A stretch of 64,000 nt of DNA, from the NCBI RefSeq assembly GCF_020085105.1, contig NC_058046.1, positions 5,804,675 to 5,868,674 on the forward strand. Reading direction: 5' to 3'. The DNA is from Siniperca chuatsi. Its lineage: Eukaryota; Chordata; Actinopteri; Centrarchiformes; Sinipercidae. Below, in pieces: positions 24,573-35,200 of this stretch. The translations under genes and the position numbers were made by a program. The notes beneath the pieces are model-generated. The model made no database searches. It had not been told where the DNA came from and was given only the letters and a program-made list of their open reading frames with translations. Within the stretch, counting starts at the first letter, position 1, and each line of letters opens with the position of its first letter.

Positions 24573-27500
24573 CACCTGGTCTGGCTCCGTGGGCTTGCAG
24601 CCATCTCTGCCTCTGTCTGGATTCCTGTTTGCCTGCCTGCCTCCCCTGTACTCTGCTGTGCCTCTCCCCATCAACCTCTCCACAGAGCCAGGCCCCTGGG
24701 GAATCCGTCCTGCTCTGTTTCACCAGTCTCCACACCAAGGTTACCATTACCTTCCCTGAAGTCTTCGGATACAATGCGGAGGACTCCGCTCTGAAGATCT
24801 TCCCCTTTTCCTCTCTACCTTGCTTGTCAATAAAGAGTGACTTACTTCACTACCTCACGAGTGTTCTGCACTGTGGGTTCCACTTTTAGATCGTACTTTA
24901 CGACAAGAAGTGGAAGTGGGTTTGGTTTCACAAATAAGAAAACCTCATTCAAAATCCCATTGACATTTGTAACTACGCTAATAACTAAAAATCCAGCCTT
25001 GGAAATATCCTTTCTCAACAACATGTCACCTGACCTATTCTTACCAGTAGTGGAGCTAATAATGTTAGAAAAGTGCTAGAGGAACAAGAGGTTATGGTTC
25101 ATCACTTTGAGAGCATGCACATCAACTCTATGCAAATCTAATGGCAATCTCTCTATTACTATGACTATGAGAACATTTTACTAAGCTTACTGCACTGTGT
25201 CAAATGTGCAAATTTTTCATTATAGTGACACATTTACTAAAACTGAAGGAAATAAATGAGCCCGTTCAGTGTTTAGTAGAATTAAATGAACTGCCTCTAA
25301 ATAAGACTTGATGCTAGGCTGTTGAGACTTGAGACGCCTGTCTGGAAAGCAATACAGTAATCAAAGTGTTCTCTGCTACTAAACATGGCATGTTGGTTAA
25401 AAAGAAGTCACTATCTTGAAACTGCAATTGCTTTATGTAAAGTATTAATACATAGCCTAATGCTGTCAGCTCAAGAAAAAGGCCAGTGATGTAATTTAAA
25501 AGGCATCTAGGAATTTTGAAAAATTAGTGAGGGAGATTTTTGGTAGTTCTTTTAAACTTCCAAAAACGTTTAAACTCCTTAACAAGAAAAATCCAACCGG
25601 CCTTCCAACCGGTGTTTAACTGGCTGCTAACTCATAACACACTGGACTGGATGTGCTGTGTGAGCCTTTAAAAAACAGGCTTTAAAAATATACATTCCTT
25701 ATACAAAGTTATAAAACGTAAAATTTCACTCCTGGTTCATTTGGCGACACCCATGGTTACTGTGGTAACAGTAAACAAAGTGTGGTTTAACACTATAGCA
25801 AACACTCCTTAAGCAGCTACTTTGTTAGAAATACAGCAAATGAGCAACTGGTTTGTCTGTTCACAGTGCAGCCAAACAAACTCATGTTGTTTTAATAAAG
25901 AAGTTGGTCAACAACTGACCTTTTTTATCGTGCCATGATCCACTGTGATCTGATTTCATGCTACACACACCACAAGTAGTTTTCAACAGCAGGACAGTAA
26001 AAGGAGTTGGTTAGCTTGCTGAGGAGTTGGAGGTGTGTACCTGCAGCTCTTCATCTAACTGCTCACTGTGGCAGCTCCTGACTGTTCCATTACTCCCTTC
26101 CAAAAATTAAAAACTGATCCACTGACGAAAAATGTTGAAAATTACTGTTTTATTTTGTAGAAGCATTTCAGATGAACAATTGTGGTCAGTGCTAACCTCA
26201 GTGACAAATATATTGCATTTCCTGTGGCTGCTTCATAACAGTTGAACACTTTTAATGTGAACTAGCAACAGTAGGAAAATGGTGAGTCTTTTAATTTGTA
26301 CAAACTCATACTTTGCCTTTCATGAGCTCTTATTTGAGCCCAATATAATCTATGTTTAATTCAGTCACTGCTATGGGTCCTGTCTGGGTTCCTGTTGTGT
26401 CTTTTTAGTTCTCTGTGGTTGACTCAGGCGTTACAGCACCTCTTCCTGCCTGCTGCACACACTTCCTGTTTATCCTTTGGATTTCCATGAAAGTTTGATT
26501 TGAGTTGTTGAGCAGGATTTACCCTTTTCGTTACCACATTTCAAGGAAACCTCACACAGAAGTCTTGTTACGTTTGTGGTTACAAAATGACAGCAGATTG
26601 AAGAAAATTCTAGATACTAGTTGGTTTGCATTTGAAACAAGTGTTCTCACAGAAACAAGTTACCTTGACAGGTTTGTAAGAAAAATGTTAAAAACACATT
26701 AAAGGACTAACTCTTCAGGCTGGTGGTTGGTGTCAGATATTGAGCTGAGAAAACAAACAGGGGGGCAACAGTGTGATGAATAGCTGACAACTCCTGACCT
26801 CCATAAGTTTTGGAAATGTTTACCTGGCTGACAAACAATGGTTGGCACATGGCCAGGCAGGAGGCTACCAAACTGGCAACCCCTCCACCCCCCCTTTTCT
26901 CCCTCCTCCTCCATCAGTGTCTGATGCAGTGTGGCCAGTACACACATCCTGCCTTTGTGGGCCAGGAATGCCAAGAATCCAGACTGTTGCCCTCCTCCCC
27001 GCTGCTGCCCAACAAGGTGCTCTCACCCCACCTCCCCCTCATCCCCCATCTCACCCCAGCAACCCCCCTCCACTCCAGCATCCCAATGGCCTAACCGGCC
27101 AGGTGGCTGTGTGTGATTTGATGTTGTACTCTCTCTGAACACAGTAACATCACTGCTTCAGTCTGGAGCAACAACACCTGCTCTCAGGAAGCAAGCTGTG
27201 TGTATTGGGACCAACTTTCAACCTAAAGGCCACAAGTTTGGTCCCAGCAACATACTCAAGTTTGATGAGGTTTTCAGGGTTGACCTGTGGGAGCCCAAGG
27301 TTAGTCTTTTTTCATCTTTAAATCATCTTTAAATATGACTTCTTCTTTTTTTTTATAAATCAGTGGCTCCCAAACTTTTCAATTTGTGGCTAATTATGAT
27401 CAATATTTTTATGGGCCAAATGACTGTATAATGTGAAAGCAGTCGCTCATGACGAACAAAGAGGTAGTTATTACCGAACTCTGCAGTTCCCTATAGCTCT

Positions 27501-30500
27501 ACGGAGCATTTAAGCATCTTTCAGCTCTTTTGTTTTATTTTCTGGGCTGCACCTTTCTGTTTTAGTTCACTCTCACTGCTCTTATAGCGTAATTTTCAGC
27601 TATTAGCGGGGGAGTGCGAGGAATTTTTGGTGAAGTGTTACCTAATTTTCAACCTGTATTCACCCCAGTTTGCAACTGAACGTTCCAAGGTAGCCTTCGT
27701 AGTTCTAGTCGGCCCAGCACTGAGCTGGGCAGGATCCCTATGGGTGCAAGACAAGGCAGCCCTGCTGTCCAGCCGCCGGTTTCCATCCCTGAGGCTCAGC
27801 TGCCAGTTTCCAGCCCTGAGGCCCAGCCCCCAGTTTCCAGTCCTGACGTCCCGTCGCCGGCTCCCTGTCCTGAGGTCCCCTGTCCGGTTGGCAAGCCTTC
27901 AGGAGGTCCCAACCTTGGTCTAGGGCGCAGACCTCCAGAGGGTTCCCGCTGTCGCCGCAGACCTCCAGAGGGTCCCAGCCTTCGTCTTCGCTGCCGGCCT
28001 CCAGAAGGTCCCAGCCTTCATCTTTGCCGCCAGCCTTCGGGCCATCTGCCCAAGGTCCCCAGCTCCTCGCCTGTCCAGTCCCCGAGCGGTCCACCCAATG
28101 TCCTCAGCCCCACGCCAGGCCAGTCCCCGGGTCGTCCACCGGAGGTCCTCAGCCCCGTGCCAGGCCAGTCCCCGGGTCATCCGCTGGAGGTCCTCAGCTC
28201 CACCCTGGTTCGGCTTTATGACGTCAGCCCGAGACTCCCCGATCCACACAGATCCAAGCTCCTGGTCGTCCATCCGAGGCCTCCCAGCCCCACCCTTGCC
28301 CAGGCTCCGGCCGGTCGCCCAGATCAGCCCGCTCCCCATGGTGGAGGACGACCACCACATCGGTGGGGGTCTTTTCGGCCCTCGGGAGCTGGCCGTGGAG
28401 GGGGGGGGTTACTGTCTCAGATATGCCAGGCTTCACCAGCCATCAATCACCCACACCTGCTCCCAATTACACTCCTGCTCCCTATTAGTTCCAATCACAG
28501 CCAGCATAAAAGACCTGCACTCACCTCAGTATGGGTCCGACTTTGTTTGAATCCAGGACTCTATATGTCACTTGGCATATTACCTATATCTCCTGTCTCC
28601 AGCATTTTCCCCTGTCTTCAGCGTTTCTCCTGCCTCCAGCGTTCTCCTGTCTGCCTCCAATGATCTCCCTGCCTCCAGTGATCTCCCTGTCTGCCTCCAG
28701 TGATCTCCCCACCTGCCTCCAGTGATCTCCCTCCTACAGACTTCCCTCTCTTCACACCCTCTAGCTCGGGCTGTCATTCAATAAAGAACATTCTGGTCCA
28801 TCTCGGTGTCCCCTGCCAGTCTGTATTGTAACATACAGGTTCTGTATCTGCATATTTCTGTGCTGTGAGCTCACACTACCGCATTATTGTCTTGCGGGTG
28901 TGCTGGACGCCATATGACGGCTACAGTAACTTAGCTTGTGAAATAGCGATATGGGGCACTGAATTGGATGAATTTACTGCTGCTAACTGTAATGTTAGCT
29001 GCTGTTAGCCGTGCAGCTAGTGGTCCTTTCAGCTTAGCTTTCCATCAAGAAACTAATTAACTTTCCTAACTTTCCTTCACAACCACACGCACTTTCTGCA
29101 AGAAACAAACTGATCAACCTCCAAAAACTTAAAGAGTAGTCCTAAGCATAGCGTTGCATAGCCAGACCCATCTCCACACTTCACTTTAGCTTTATGATCA
29201 GAGCAGTCGAAACGACAGACTGAGCGAGCAAGCAGATGGATGTACTTTGTGGGCGAGCTGTACCCGGAGCAGATCATGTTTTTTAAAATTCTTTATTAAA
29301 GAATTATACAAACAGTAAAAATTAATGACTCGTCAATACAGACAAAGACGGTTTAGAAATATAATATAGAGCATCCTTGATACAGAAGAGCGCAGATGAC
29401 TGATCACCATGACATCCGAGTTAGGCTGACGTCAGCTTGGCACAAAAGTAGAAAAAAAACGTTTGAAACCTAGTGTTAAGAGCAGTCTGAACACTAGCCT
29501 GCTAGCCTGCTAAAAGCCTGAGCTTTTCTCTCACAGAGATTACTTTTACATAAATTGACCTCATTATTTGAAAAATTATTTGGCCACTTTTAATATGAAC
29601 ATCCGACACTGTAATAAATATTACATTATATATATGACAGAAAATAAAAGCGTAATAGGTCCCCTTAAATCATCTGCTGCCCTGGGGTGGTATGTGTCAT
29701 CCTCAAGCTCAGGTCCTCTACCAGAGGCCTGGGAGTTTGAGGGTTCTGTGCAGTATCTTAGCTGTTCCTAGGGCTTCACTCTTCTGGACAGAGACTTCAG
29801 ATGTTGCATCTGGAATCTGGTGGAGCCACTCTTCCAGTTTGGGGGTCACAGCCCCCAGTGCTCCGATTACCACTGGCACCACTGTTGCTTTTCTAGCTCC
29901 TCTTTCAGCTCTTGGTATTTTTTGAGCTTCTCGTTTTGCTTCTTTTTCATGTTGTTATTGCTTGGGATTACTACATCTATCACCACTGCCTTCTTCTGCT
30001 GTTTGTCGATCAGCACAATGTCTGGTTGGTTAGTCATCACCAGTTTGTCAGTCTGGATCTGGAAATCCCACAGGACTAGGACTAGCTCGGCCATTCTCCA
30101 CTACCTTAGGAGTTGTCTTCCATTTTGACCTTGGGACTTCCAGCCCATACTCATAGCAGATGTTCCTGTACACTGGGCCAGCCACTTGGTTATAGCGTAT
30201 GTATGCTGTTCCTACCTGCATCTTACACCCTGCTGTTATGTGCTGAACTGTCTCAATGGGCATCTTTGCACAGTCTGCACCTGGGATCCTGTCTGGTGTG
30301 GTAGACCCCAGCCTCTATTGATCTTGTACTGAGTGCCTATTCTTGTGCTGCCATGATTAGTGCTTCTGTGCTGTCCTGTAGTCCAGCCTTTTCCAGCCAC
30401 TGGTAGGATGTACATGCCATGCAGGGTCTTGACTCTCCATGATGCTTTATCTTCCTCCTCATCATTATCCTCAGATTTCTGCTGCCTGAGGTATTCACTT

Positions 30501-31717
30501 AGCTGTTCATCTTTGGGGGCAATCTTCCTGATGTACTCCTGGATCTTTGTTGTTTCATCCTGGACAGAAGTTCTGACACTCACTAGTCCTCGGCTTCCCT
30601 CGTTCTGCTTAGTGCACAGTCTCAGGGTGCTGGATTTGGGGTGAAACCCTCCATGCATTATGAAGAGCTTCCTTGTCTTGATATCAGTGGCCTCTATCTC
30701 CTCCTTTGGCCAAGTTATTATACCAGCAGGGTATCTGATGACTGGCAGGGCGTATGTGTTGATGGCTCAGATCTTGTTCTTGCCATTCAGCTGACTTTTC
30801 AGGACCTGCCTTACTCTGTGTAGGTATTTGGCTGTGGCTGACTTCCTTGCTGCCTCCTCATGGTTTCCGTTTGCCTGTGGGATCCCAAGGTATTTGTAGC
30901 TGTCCTGAACATCTGCAATGTTGCCTTCTGGTAGTTCAACCCCCTTGGTTCTGATCATATTCAATCTTTCTGATACCATCCGACCATTGGACCGTCCAGT
31001 CCAAATGACATTCCAATGTCGTTGCTGTAAATCCTGGTAGTGTGGATTAGTGAGTCGATGTCTCGCTCATTCCTGGCATACAGCTTGATGTCATCCATGT
31101 AGAGGAGGTGACTGCTCCAAGTTCTCTTGTTAAATTTGTTTTGACACACAGATGTATTACAACATTTGTTGTGTCCATAGTTCTCAGCAGATTGTATACA
31201 CCATGTTTTTTTAGGGAACAAGGGGAGACCTTCAGCAGCCTTATCAAATGTGCCAAATTACATTTCCCATATTTCATGACAGTGCAAACTAACACTTAAT
31301 GTGAGGACCTTCCTGCTCTCCAACAAAACACTTTTTACGTGCCCCTGGGATGACAATGGGAATGCAGAGTTTTTCCTACCAATCACGGGAACCTGAGGAT
31401 AAGCCTGTATTTCCTGGAATGCAGCCCATTAGGAAAGAGATGAAGGGAACACAGGATGTCCTGAGCACAGTGTCCCACAGCACACTGCAGTGGAGAGGAT
31501 AGAGCCCAGCTGGTTGGCCAGAGCTGGTGGAAGAGTTCATAGGGATTTTCACCACATCACCACTTCCCCTGTTAATGACTTGACCATGATGGAGTGGGAT
31601 TCCCTACTTAGGTTTTCCATTATACCTGTCCTACCATTGTTTTCTTTTTTCTTGCAGATGTCTGTCAAATATGAGCTGACCTGTCTAAACACCCCTGGAT
31701 ATGTGTGGGATGGTTAG
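15663..31717 (+). CDS. unrecognised multi-exon gene, 5' end not resolved
   Basis: Proposed exons are about 15663-15889, 17605-17797, 18953-19060, 24686-24739, 26918-27102, 27162-27299 and 31658-31717, with GT-AG borders and compatible phases (0; 0/1; 1/1; 1/1; 1/0; 0/0; 0). The joined frame is about 320 aa or more. It begins polar and charged (HVKKVSAPPHVHRLVPVG), then has NGIWQNYCQSLAS, EPGPWGIRPALFHQ, a Pro-rich exon (PPPPHPPSHPSNPPP), a conserved-looking exon AVCIGTNFQPKGHKF...DEVFRVDLWEPK, and a short last exon ending NTPGYVWDG. No transmembrane segment, zinc-binding or catalytic motif is evident, and no start codon was located. It may be two genes or include a false exon: the last exon and the 59-nt intron 27103-27161 are the weakest. 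The unbroken phase chain argues for a real gene. I do not assign a function. Confidence 0.5.
16050..17600. other. intron, nothing recognised
   Basis: AT-rich DNA between the first two proposed exons of the unrecognised gene; no further exon or repeat family was identified. Confidence 0.4.
20040..20110 (-). mobile_element. LINE 3'-tail fragment
   Basis: CTTTATTGATCTCCAGAGGGGAAATTC next to AAGATAAAATAAGAT is the same tail found at the 3' end of the antisense LINE at 12637-13222. Only the tail is kept here. Confidence 0.55.
20690..20910. repeat. dispersed repeat fragment related to 58190-58270
   Basis: Runs of TAACCATAACC-type phrases (CCTTAACCATAG, CATAACCACAATTTTTCCCTGACC) match the phrases CTTTTAACCATGACCACGATTGTTCC and CCTTAACCTAACC near 58200. 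Class unknown. Confidence 0.35.
22115..22541 (-). mobile_element. solo LTR, Gypsy-like
   Basis: On the minus strand the block starts TGTTGTAGTC and ends CGTATAGACGACA, with an internal AATAAAG (GTGTAAATAAAGTG) and phrases such as GATCACCGGCACACCTGTCTC that I recall from teleost LTRs. No gag or pol sequence lies on either side. The flanks (AACTT and ACATT) are similar but not identical, so no clean target-site duplication is claimed. Confidence 0.6.
22740..22960. repeat. MITE-like fragment plus LINE tail
   Basis: 22790-22910 (CACTCTCCTTTTATCTC, CCACCAACTCCTGAGGGAAATATCTGG, TTAGCTGCTAAATG) closely matches 55650-55770. It is followed at 22920-22960 by TACTTTATTGATCCCCGAGGGG, another copy of the LINE tail seen at 12660 and 20060. 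Confidence 0.5.
24205..24345 (+). repeat. 3' tail of a fish retroposon
   Basis: GAATGGAGGGTCTAAGGATAGAGGGTG, then GTAAAGCCCTTTGTGGCAAA and CTATATAAATAAAATTGACTTG, a tail I recall as very common in teleost intergenic DNA. An A-rich (AAT)n tract follows at 24364-24425. Confidence 0.5.
24538..24569. repeat. (TG)n microsatellite
   Basis: Long uninterrupted TG run about 115 bp upstream of the acceptor at 24685. Confidence 0.9.
24686..24834 (+). terminator. alternative 3' end of the unrecognised gene
   Basis: If the donor after 24739 is not used, the exon reads on to PHQGYHYLP and a stop at 24757-24759. AATAAA follows at 24829-24834, only 70 nt downstream. This would end the protein before the proline-rich exon. 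Confidence 0.4.
24840..26917. other. intron of the unrecognised gene
   Basis: About 2 kb with no recognised exon. AT-rich; no named element identified with confidence. Confidence 0.4.
27370..27520 (-). repeat. MITE-like fragment, reverse of 55830-55930
   Basis: The reverse complement gives GTAGAGCTATAGGGAACTGCAG and CTTTCACATTATACAGTCATTTG, matching CTGTAGAGCTGCAGTTCCCC and CTTTCACATTACACATAGTCATTTG at about 55835-55915. Confidence 0.45.
27650..28833 (+). mobile_element. Ty3/Gypsy-type LTR element remnant: gag fragment, proline-rich ORF, PPT and 3' LTR
   Basis: 27666-27770 encodes FATERSKVAFVVLVGPALSW, a gag signature of sushi-like Gypsy elements. It runs into about 700 bp of Pro/Ser/Gly-rich tandem repeats (units such as PGQSPGRPPEVLSP). 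A polypurine tract GGAGGGGGGGG at about 28398-28408 then precedes a 421-bp LTR (28413-28833) that begins TGTCTCAG and ends TTGTAACA. The LTR has a TATA-like CATAAAAG near 28505, AATAAA at 28780-28785 and about four 18-25-bp TGCCTCCAGTGATCTCCC units at 28648-28735. No 5' LTR or pol is present. The longest frame (27740-28663) reads into the LTR and is not a host gene. Confidence 0.7.
29680..31118 (-). mobile_element. 5'-truncated LINE of the type with a C-terminal restriction-like endonuclease
   Basis: The minus strand reads HLLYMDDIKLYARNERDID (the reverse-transcriptase YMDD box, near 31060-31115), YKYLGIPQANGNHEEAARK, MHGGFHPKSSTLRL, HITAGCKMQ, GLEVPRSKW and, at the C-terminal end, NQPDIVLIDKQQKKAVVIDV, which has a PD-(D/E)xK-like pattern. 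This order suits the Dong/R4/R2-like group, with the clade uncertain. Sequence upstream of YMDD is missing, and several frameshifts split the frame. It sits in the last intron of the unrecognised gene, antisense to it. Confidence 0.75.
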
Positions 31718-32000
31718 AGTTACCCTTAAAGCCCAAAGTAGAATACTTTAAATCACTATTTGGAAATACCAGTTACTATTAATTATTAAAGATTTGTCTC
31801 TTGCATACATTTTGACACCTTGACATTTCTCCCTGAGGTCACATGTCCACAATTACATAATGATACAAACATGTCTCTGTCCCTCTGGACACTCTCCAAC
31901 TGTCTTGAGAGGAGAGTCGATGATATCACAGCGGGGGCGGGGGCATGTGTATCTATAAGTACAGGCCCAGCACAGGGAAACCTTTCTTTGAAGTAAAGCT
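31340..32000 (+). promoter_or_regulatory. ccn1-like promoter region
   Basis: A TATA-like TATAAG is at 31954-31959, just after a GC box GCGGGGGCGGGGG (31931-31943). The start site would be about 31985, leaving a 5' UTR of about 255 nt before the ATG at 32241. Two identical GGAATGCAG strings (31359 and 31416) contain GGAATG, the TEAD/M-CAT core. CCN1 genes are classic YAP/TAZ-TEAD targets, so these are plausible but unproven response sites. Confidence 0.5.
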
Positions 32001-32240
32001 GAGCTGTGCTAAACTGTGGGGACAGCAAGATACTGTAGGAGAGCAAGCAAGAGCAGACGGGTGTACCTCTCGGTGCACAGATTCTGAAATGTGGATAAAT
32101 TTTTATCCTGGAGCTGACAAACAAGACTTCTCTCCTCTTGGGACTCTGGACAGTCTATCTGGATGACTTTTTTCTTCTACAATTCTTTATTCGTTTTTAA
32201 GATTTTATAAGTTCTCTCTTTTTGTTTATCTGCTGTAATC

Positions 32241-35200
32241 ATGATGCTTAGCCCTGTTACTTTGCAGCAGATCATTTCCACCCTGTTTGTGCTCGGGAGT
32301 ACTGCAGTGATGGTGAGTTGCTGTGACTTGTGGCCACTTGCTATTAAACCTTCTCTGTATTAATTTCTGATTGTGAAATTTGATATTGTTTAGTCATTAT
32401 AGATAATATTAGACAAACTGTCATCTTTATCTTTTAAAATCACACCCGCCCACTGTCACACATCCTAACCTGACCTCTGACCTTATTCCTCAGGCAGAGG
32501 GTGAGTGCCCAGCTGAGTGCTCCTGCACCCCCACACCCCCGCTATGCCCGACAGGCGTCAGCTGGGTGACTGACCACTGTGGCTGCTGTAAAGTCTGTGC
32601 TAGGCAGTTCAATGAGGACTGCAGTGCCACCGAACCTTGTGATCTCATCAAGGGGCTACGCTGCCATCTGGGGGCTGGAGGAGACCCTAAAAGAGGACTG
32701 TGTCGAGGTTAGGGCTGCAACTAGGCTGAGCAAAGGCTTATTATTAAATTGAACTAAACGCTATCAACTTTATTTTCATATGTAGATGTTGTAAAACAAC
32801 ACCTTTGCATTTAAATCACAAAAAGTATTAGTTGTTTGGATGTTATGCATCTAATGGAAAGTAAATCTTGCATGTAATGAAACATAAAAAGTGAAAAATA
32901 TGAAACACAGCTAAAGTACTAAGAAATAGATCAGTGGGGGTTGAGACCCCAATAGGCCTTAAGAAAAATCTCTGGGGTCACCAGATAATCATAAGTGGGA
33001 GATGAAAAAATTTAGTTTTTCTTTTTCTGACTTTTCTCTTTTTTTTTCTTGTGAAATACTGCATAATTAATTCAAAGCTCTCAAAATCCCTCAAATGAAA
33101 CAATCAGATAAGAAAAAAATCTCTCCTTGGTTGAACAGCTCACATCTCATGTCATGAGGAGTTGGCATCAATTTCTTTTAAGGGTCCACTGGCCAAACGG
33201 ATCCAGGTACCACTGGACTAGATAATGTCACTCACTTCTTAAAAGGAAGAAAAACAATGGCCACCAGTATAAATCACGTGGCAAATAACCAGTGTTAACA
33301 AAAAGGGACATATTAAAGGAGCAACTTAGAATCTACTCAGAATATCAGAATATTAGATCAGAATACTACTGGGAAGCACTACTCAGCATGTGGCAACAGT
33401 TGCATAAGGTATTTTGTGGCTCTGCAAGACCTCGTAAAAGTCTGAGAAAATAACCCTGGTGATGTCATTAGGGTTATTTTGGAGAATACAAAACTTAACC
33501 AGAAAATCTGCGTACAAACCGGAGGTGTGTTAAGTTTTAAAGATGTGTGCATTTTCCAGGCAGGGAGGGTTTAAAAAAAAGGTGCTATGAAGTTGGACCA
33601 GGGAAGTGTAGGATCCAGGGCTTTTGGAGATTGACCTATGGTAGGGACTGACAGACAGGATATTTCTGCCTCTGTTGCACGGTTTTCTACTGTGTCCTTC
33701 TAAGTTCCAAGGTCTCCACAGCTCTATTTCTTGTTATGTGTATGCACGTTGACAGCTGAGGCCCAGGGTTTGCCCTGCGAGTTCAGCGGGCAGGTGTACC
33801 AACATGGTGAGGACTTCCAGCCCAACTGCCAGCACCAGTGCACCTGTATGGACGGGGTGGTGGGCTGCATGCCCCTCTGTCGTCAACAAGTGCCCCTGCC
33901 GAACTGGCACTGTTTGCGGCCCCGCCTGGCCAGGCCTGAGGGCGGCTGCTGCGAGGAATGGGTGTGTGACGACGACAACCACATCAGTGAGGAACCGGAC
34001 AAGGTGACACACACCTCCCTGCTAGACTCTTCCCAACCACATCAGACCCTTCCCAACCACATCAGTGTCCTGCTGCAGGCCCAGCCACAACCTCAGCATC
34101 CAGCTGCCACTGGAGGGGCCATGTTCAGAGGTAAACATCACAGCATATCCCAGTGATGCTTTTCTTGATGCCCACCACCAACATTATGTAGGAGATCAAC
34201 TACTTTAATATTAATTAATTAATAACTAATTATTAATTACACTCATTTAATGGGGCACCACCTGGAAAACCTGGGAAACAAATCAAACTAATCATTACAT
34301 TTATCAGTCTCTTAAGTAAGATTGAATTCTTTTCAAAAGATTGACTTCTGCTTCAAAGACAACTTCTTACTGATTAAATGAGATGGGCCAAACTCATTGA
34401 AAATCATTGAACACAAAATTTTCCACAGGCCATTACTCTTACATTTCATTGTAAATGTATACATTTCAGATATCAGTTCTGATACATTTTCTACTTTTTA
34501 GGCAACTCTTTTTGAGAGTGAATGTAAAAATCTTAATTAAAAAAGCATTCATGGCAGTGTTTTTCTGTCAATTAGATATATTTGTCATCTTGTTGATATT
34601 CTATTCTGAGGGTGGCACTACAAGAAAGCTCAAAGTACAAAATGGAAAGGGGAGCATGAATGTTCTCAGTAAATGTAATGTCAACCTTCACGTTAGATTT
34701 TGATATTTCTTTTGTACAAGTGAAAATTTTGACCAGGCAATAATGCTTGAATAAAAATCATGGGGTCGCCAAAATCTTTATGATTCATCCTTTGGGGACC
34801 ATAAATGTCCACAGCTAATTTCATGAAAATGTGTCCTGTAGTTGTTCGCGGAAAACAAAACAACCAACTGACATCTCTATCCTCAGGTTCTTCGAGGGTA
34901 AAAAAATAGCATCACATTAACATAATTTAATCCAAAGGTCATGAATGTATGGATGACAATTGTTTTATAAATACGTCATAATGCCTGAATGTTTGCTGGG
35001 ATTCATTGTTTGATTGTAACTCATTGTCTTTGTGTTTTGGCTCTACCACAGAGATGGTGTCCTTCCCCATGTCTGAAGTGTTACTCCAATCCAGCTGTTT
35101 CCCACAAACCACAGAGTGGACCGAATGTTCCACCACATGTGGGATGGGCATTTCAAGTCGAGTGACCAATAACAACCCAGACTGTCGGCTAGTCAGAGAA

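Noticed and set aside
24453..24889. Several overlapping frames with poly-Cys/Val or poly-Thr/His
   Set aside because: They are translations of the (TG)n microsatellite at 24538-24569; only the short spliced exon at 24686 is supported.
27740..28663. 307-codon proline-rich open frame as a host gene
   Set aside because: It begins inside a gag remnant, consists of tandem repeats, crosses the polypurine tract and runs into an LTR; it is better explained as retroelement sequence.
29820..30644. Plus-strand frames at 29820-30644
   Set aside because: They are antisense to the LINE reverse-transcriptase/endonuclease frame read on the minus strand.
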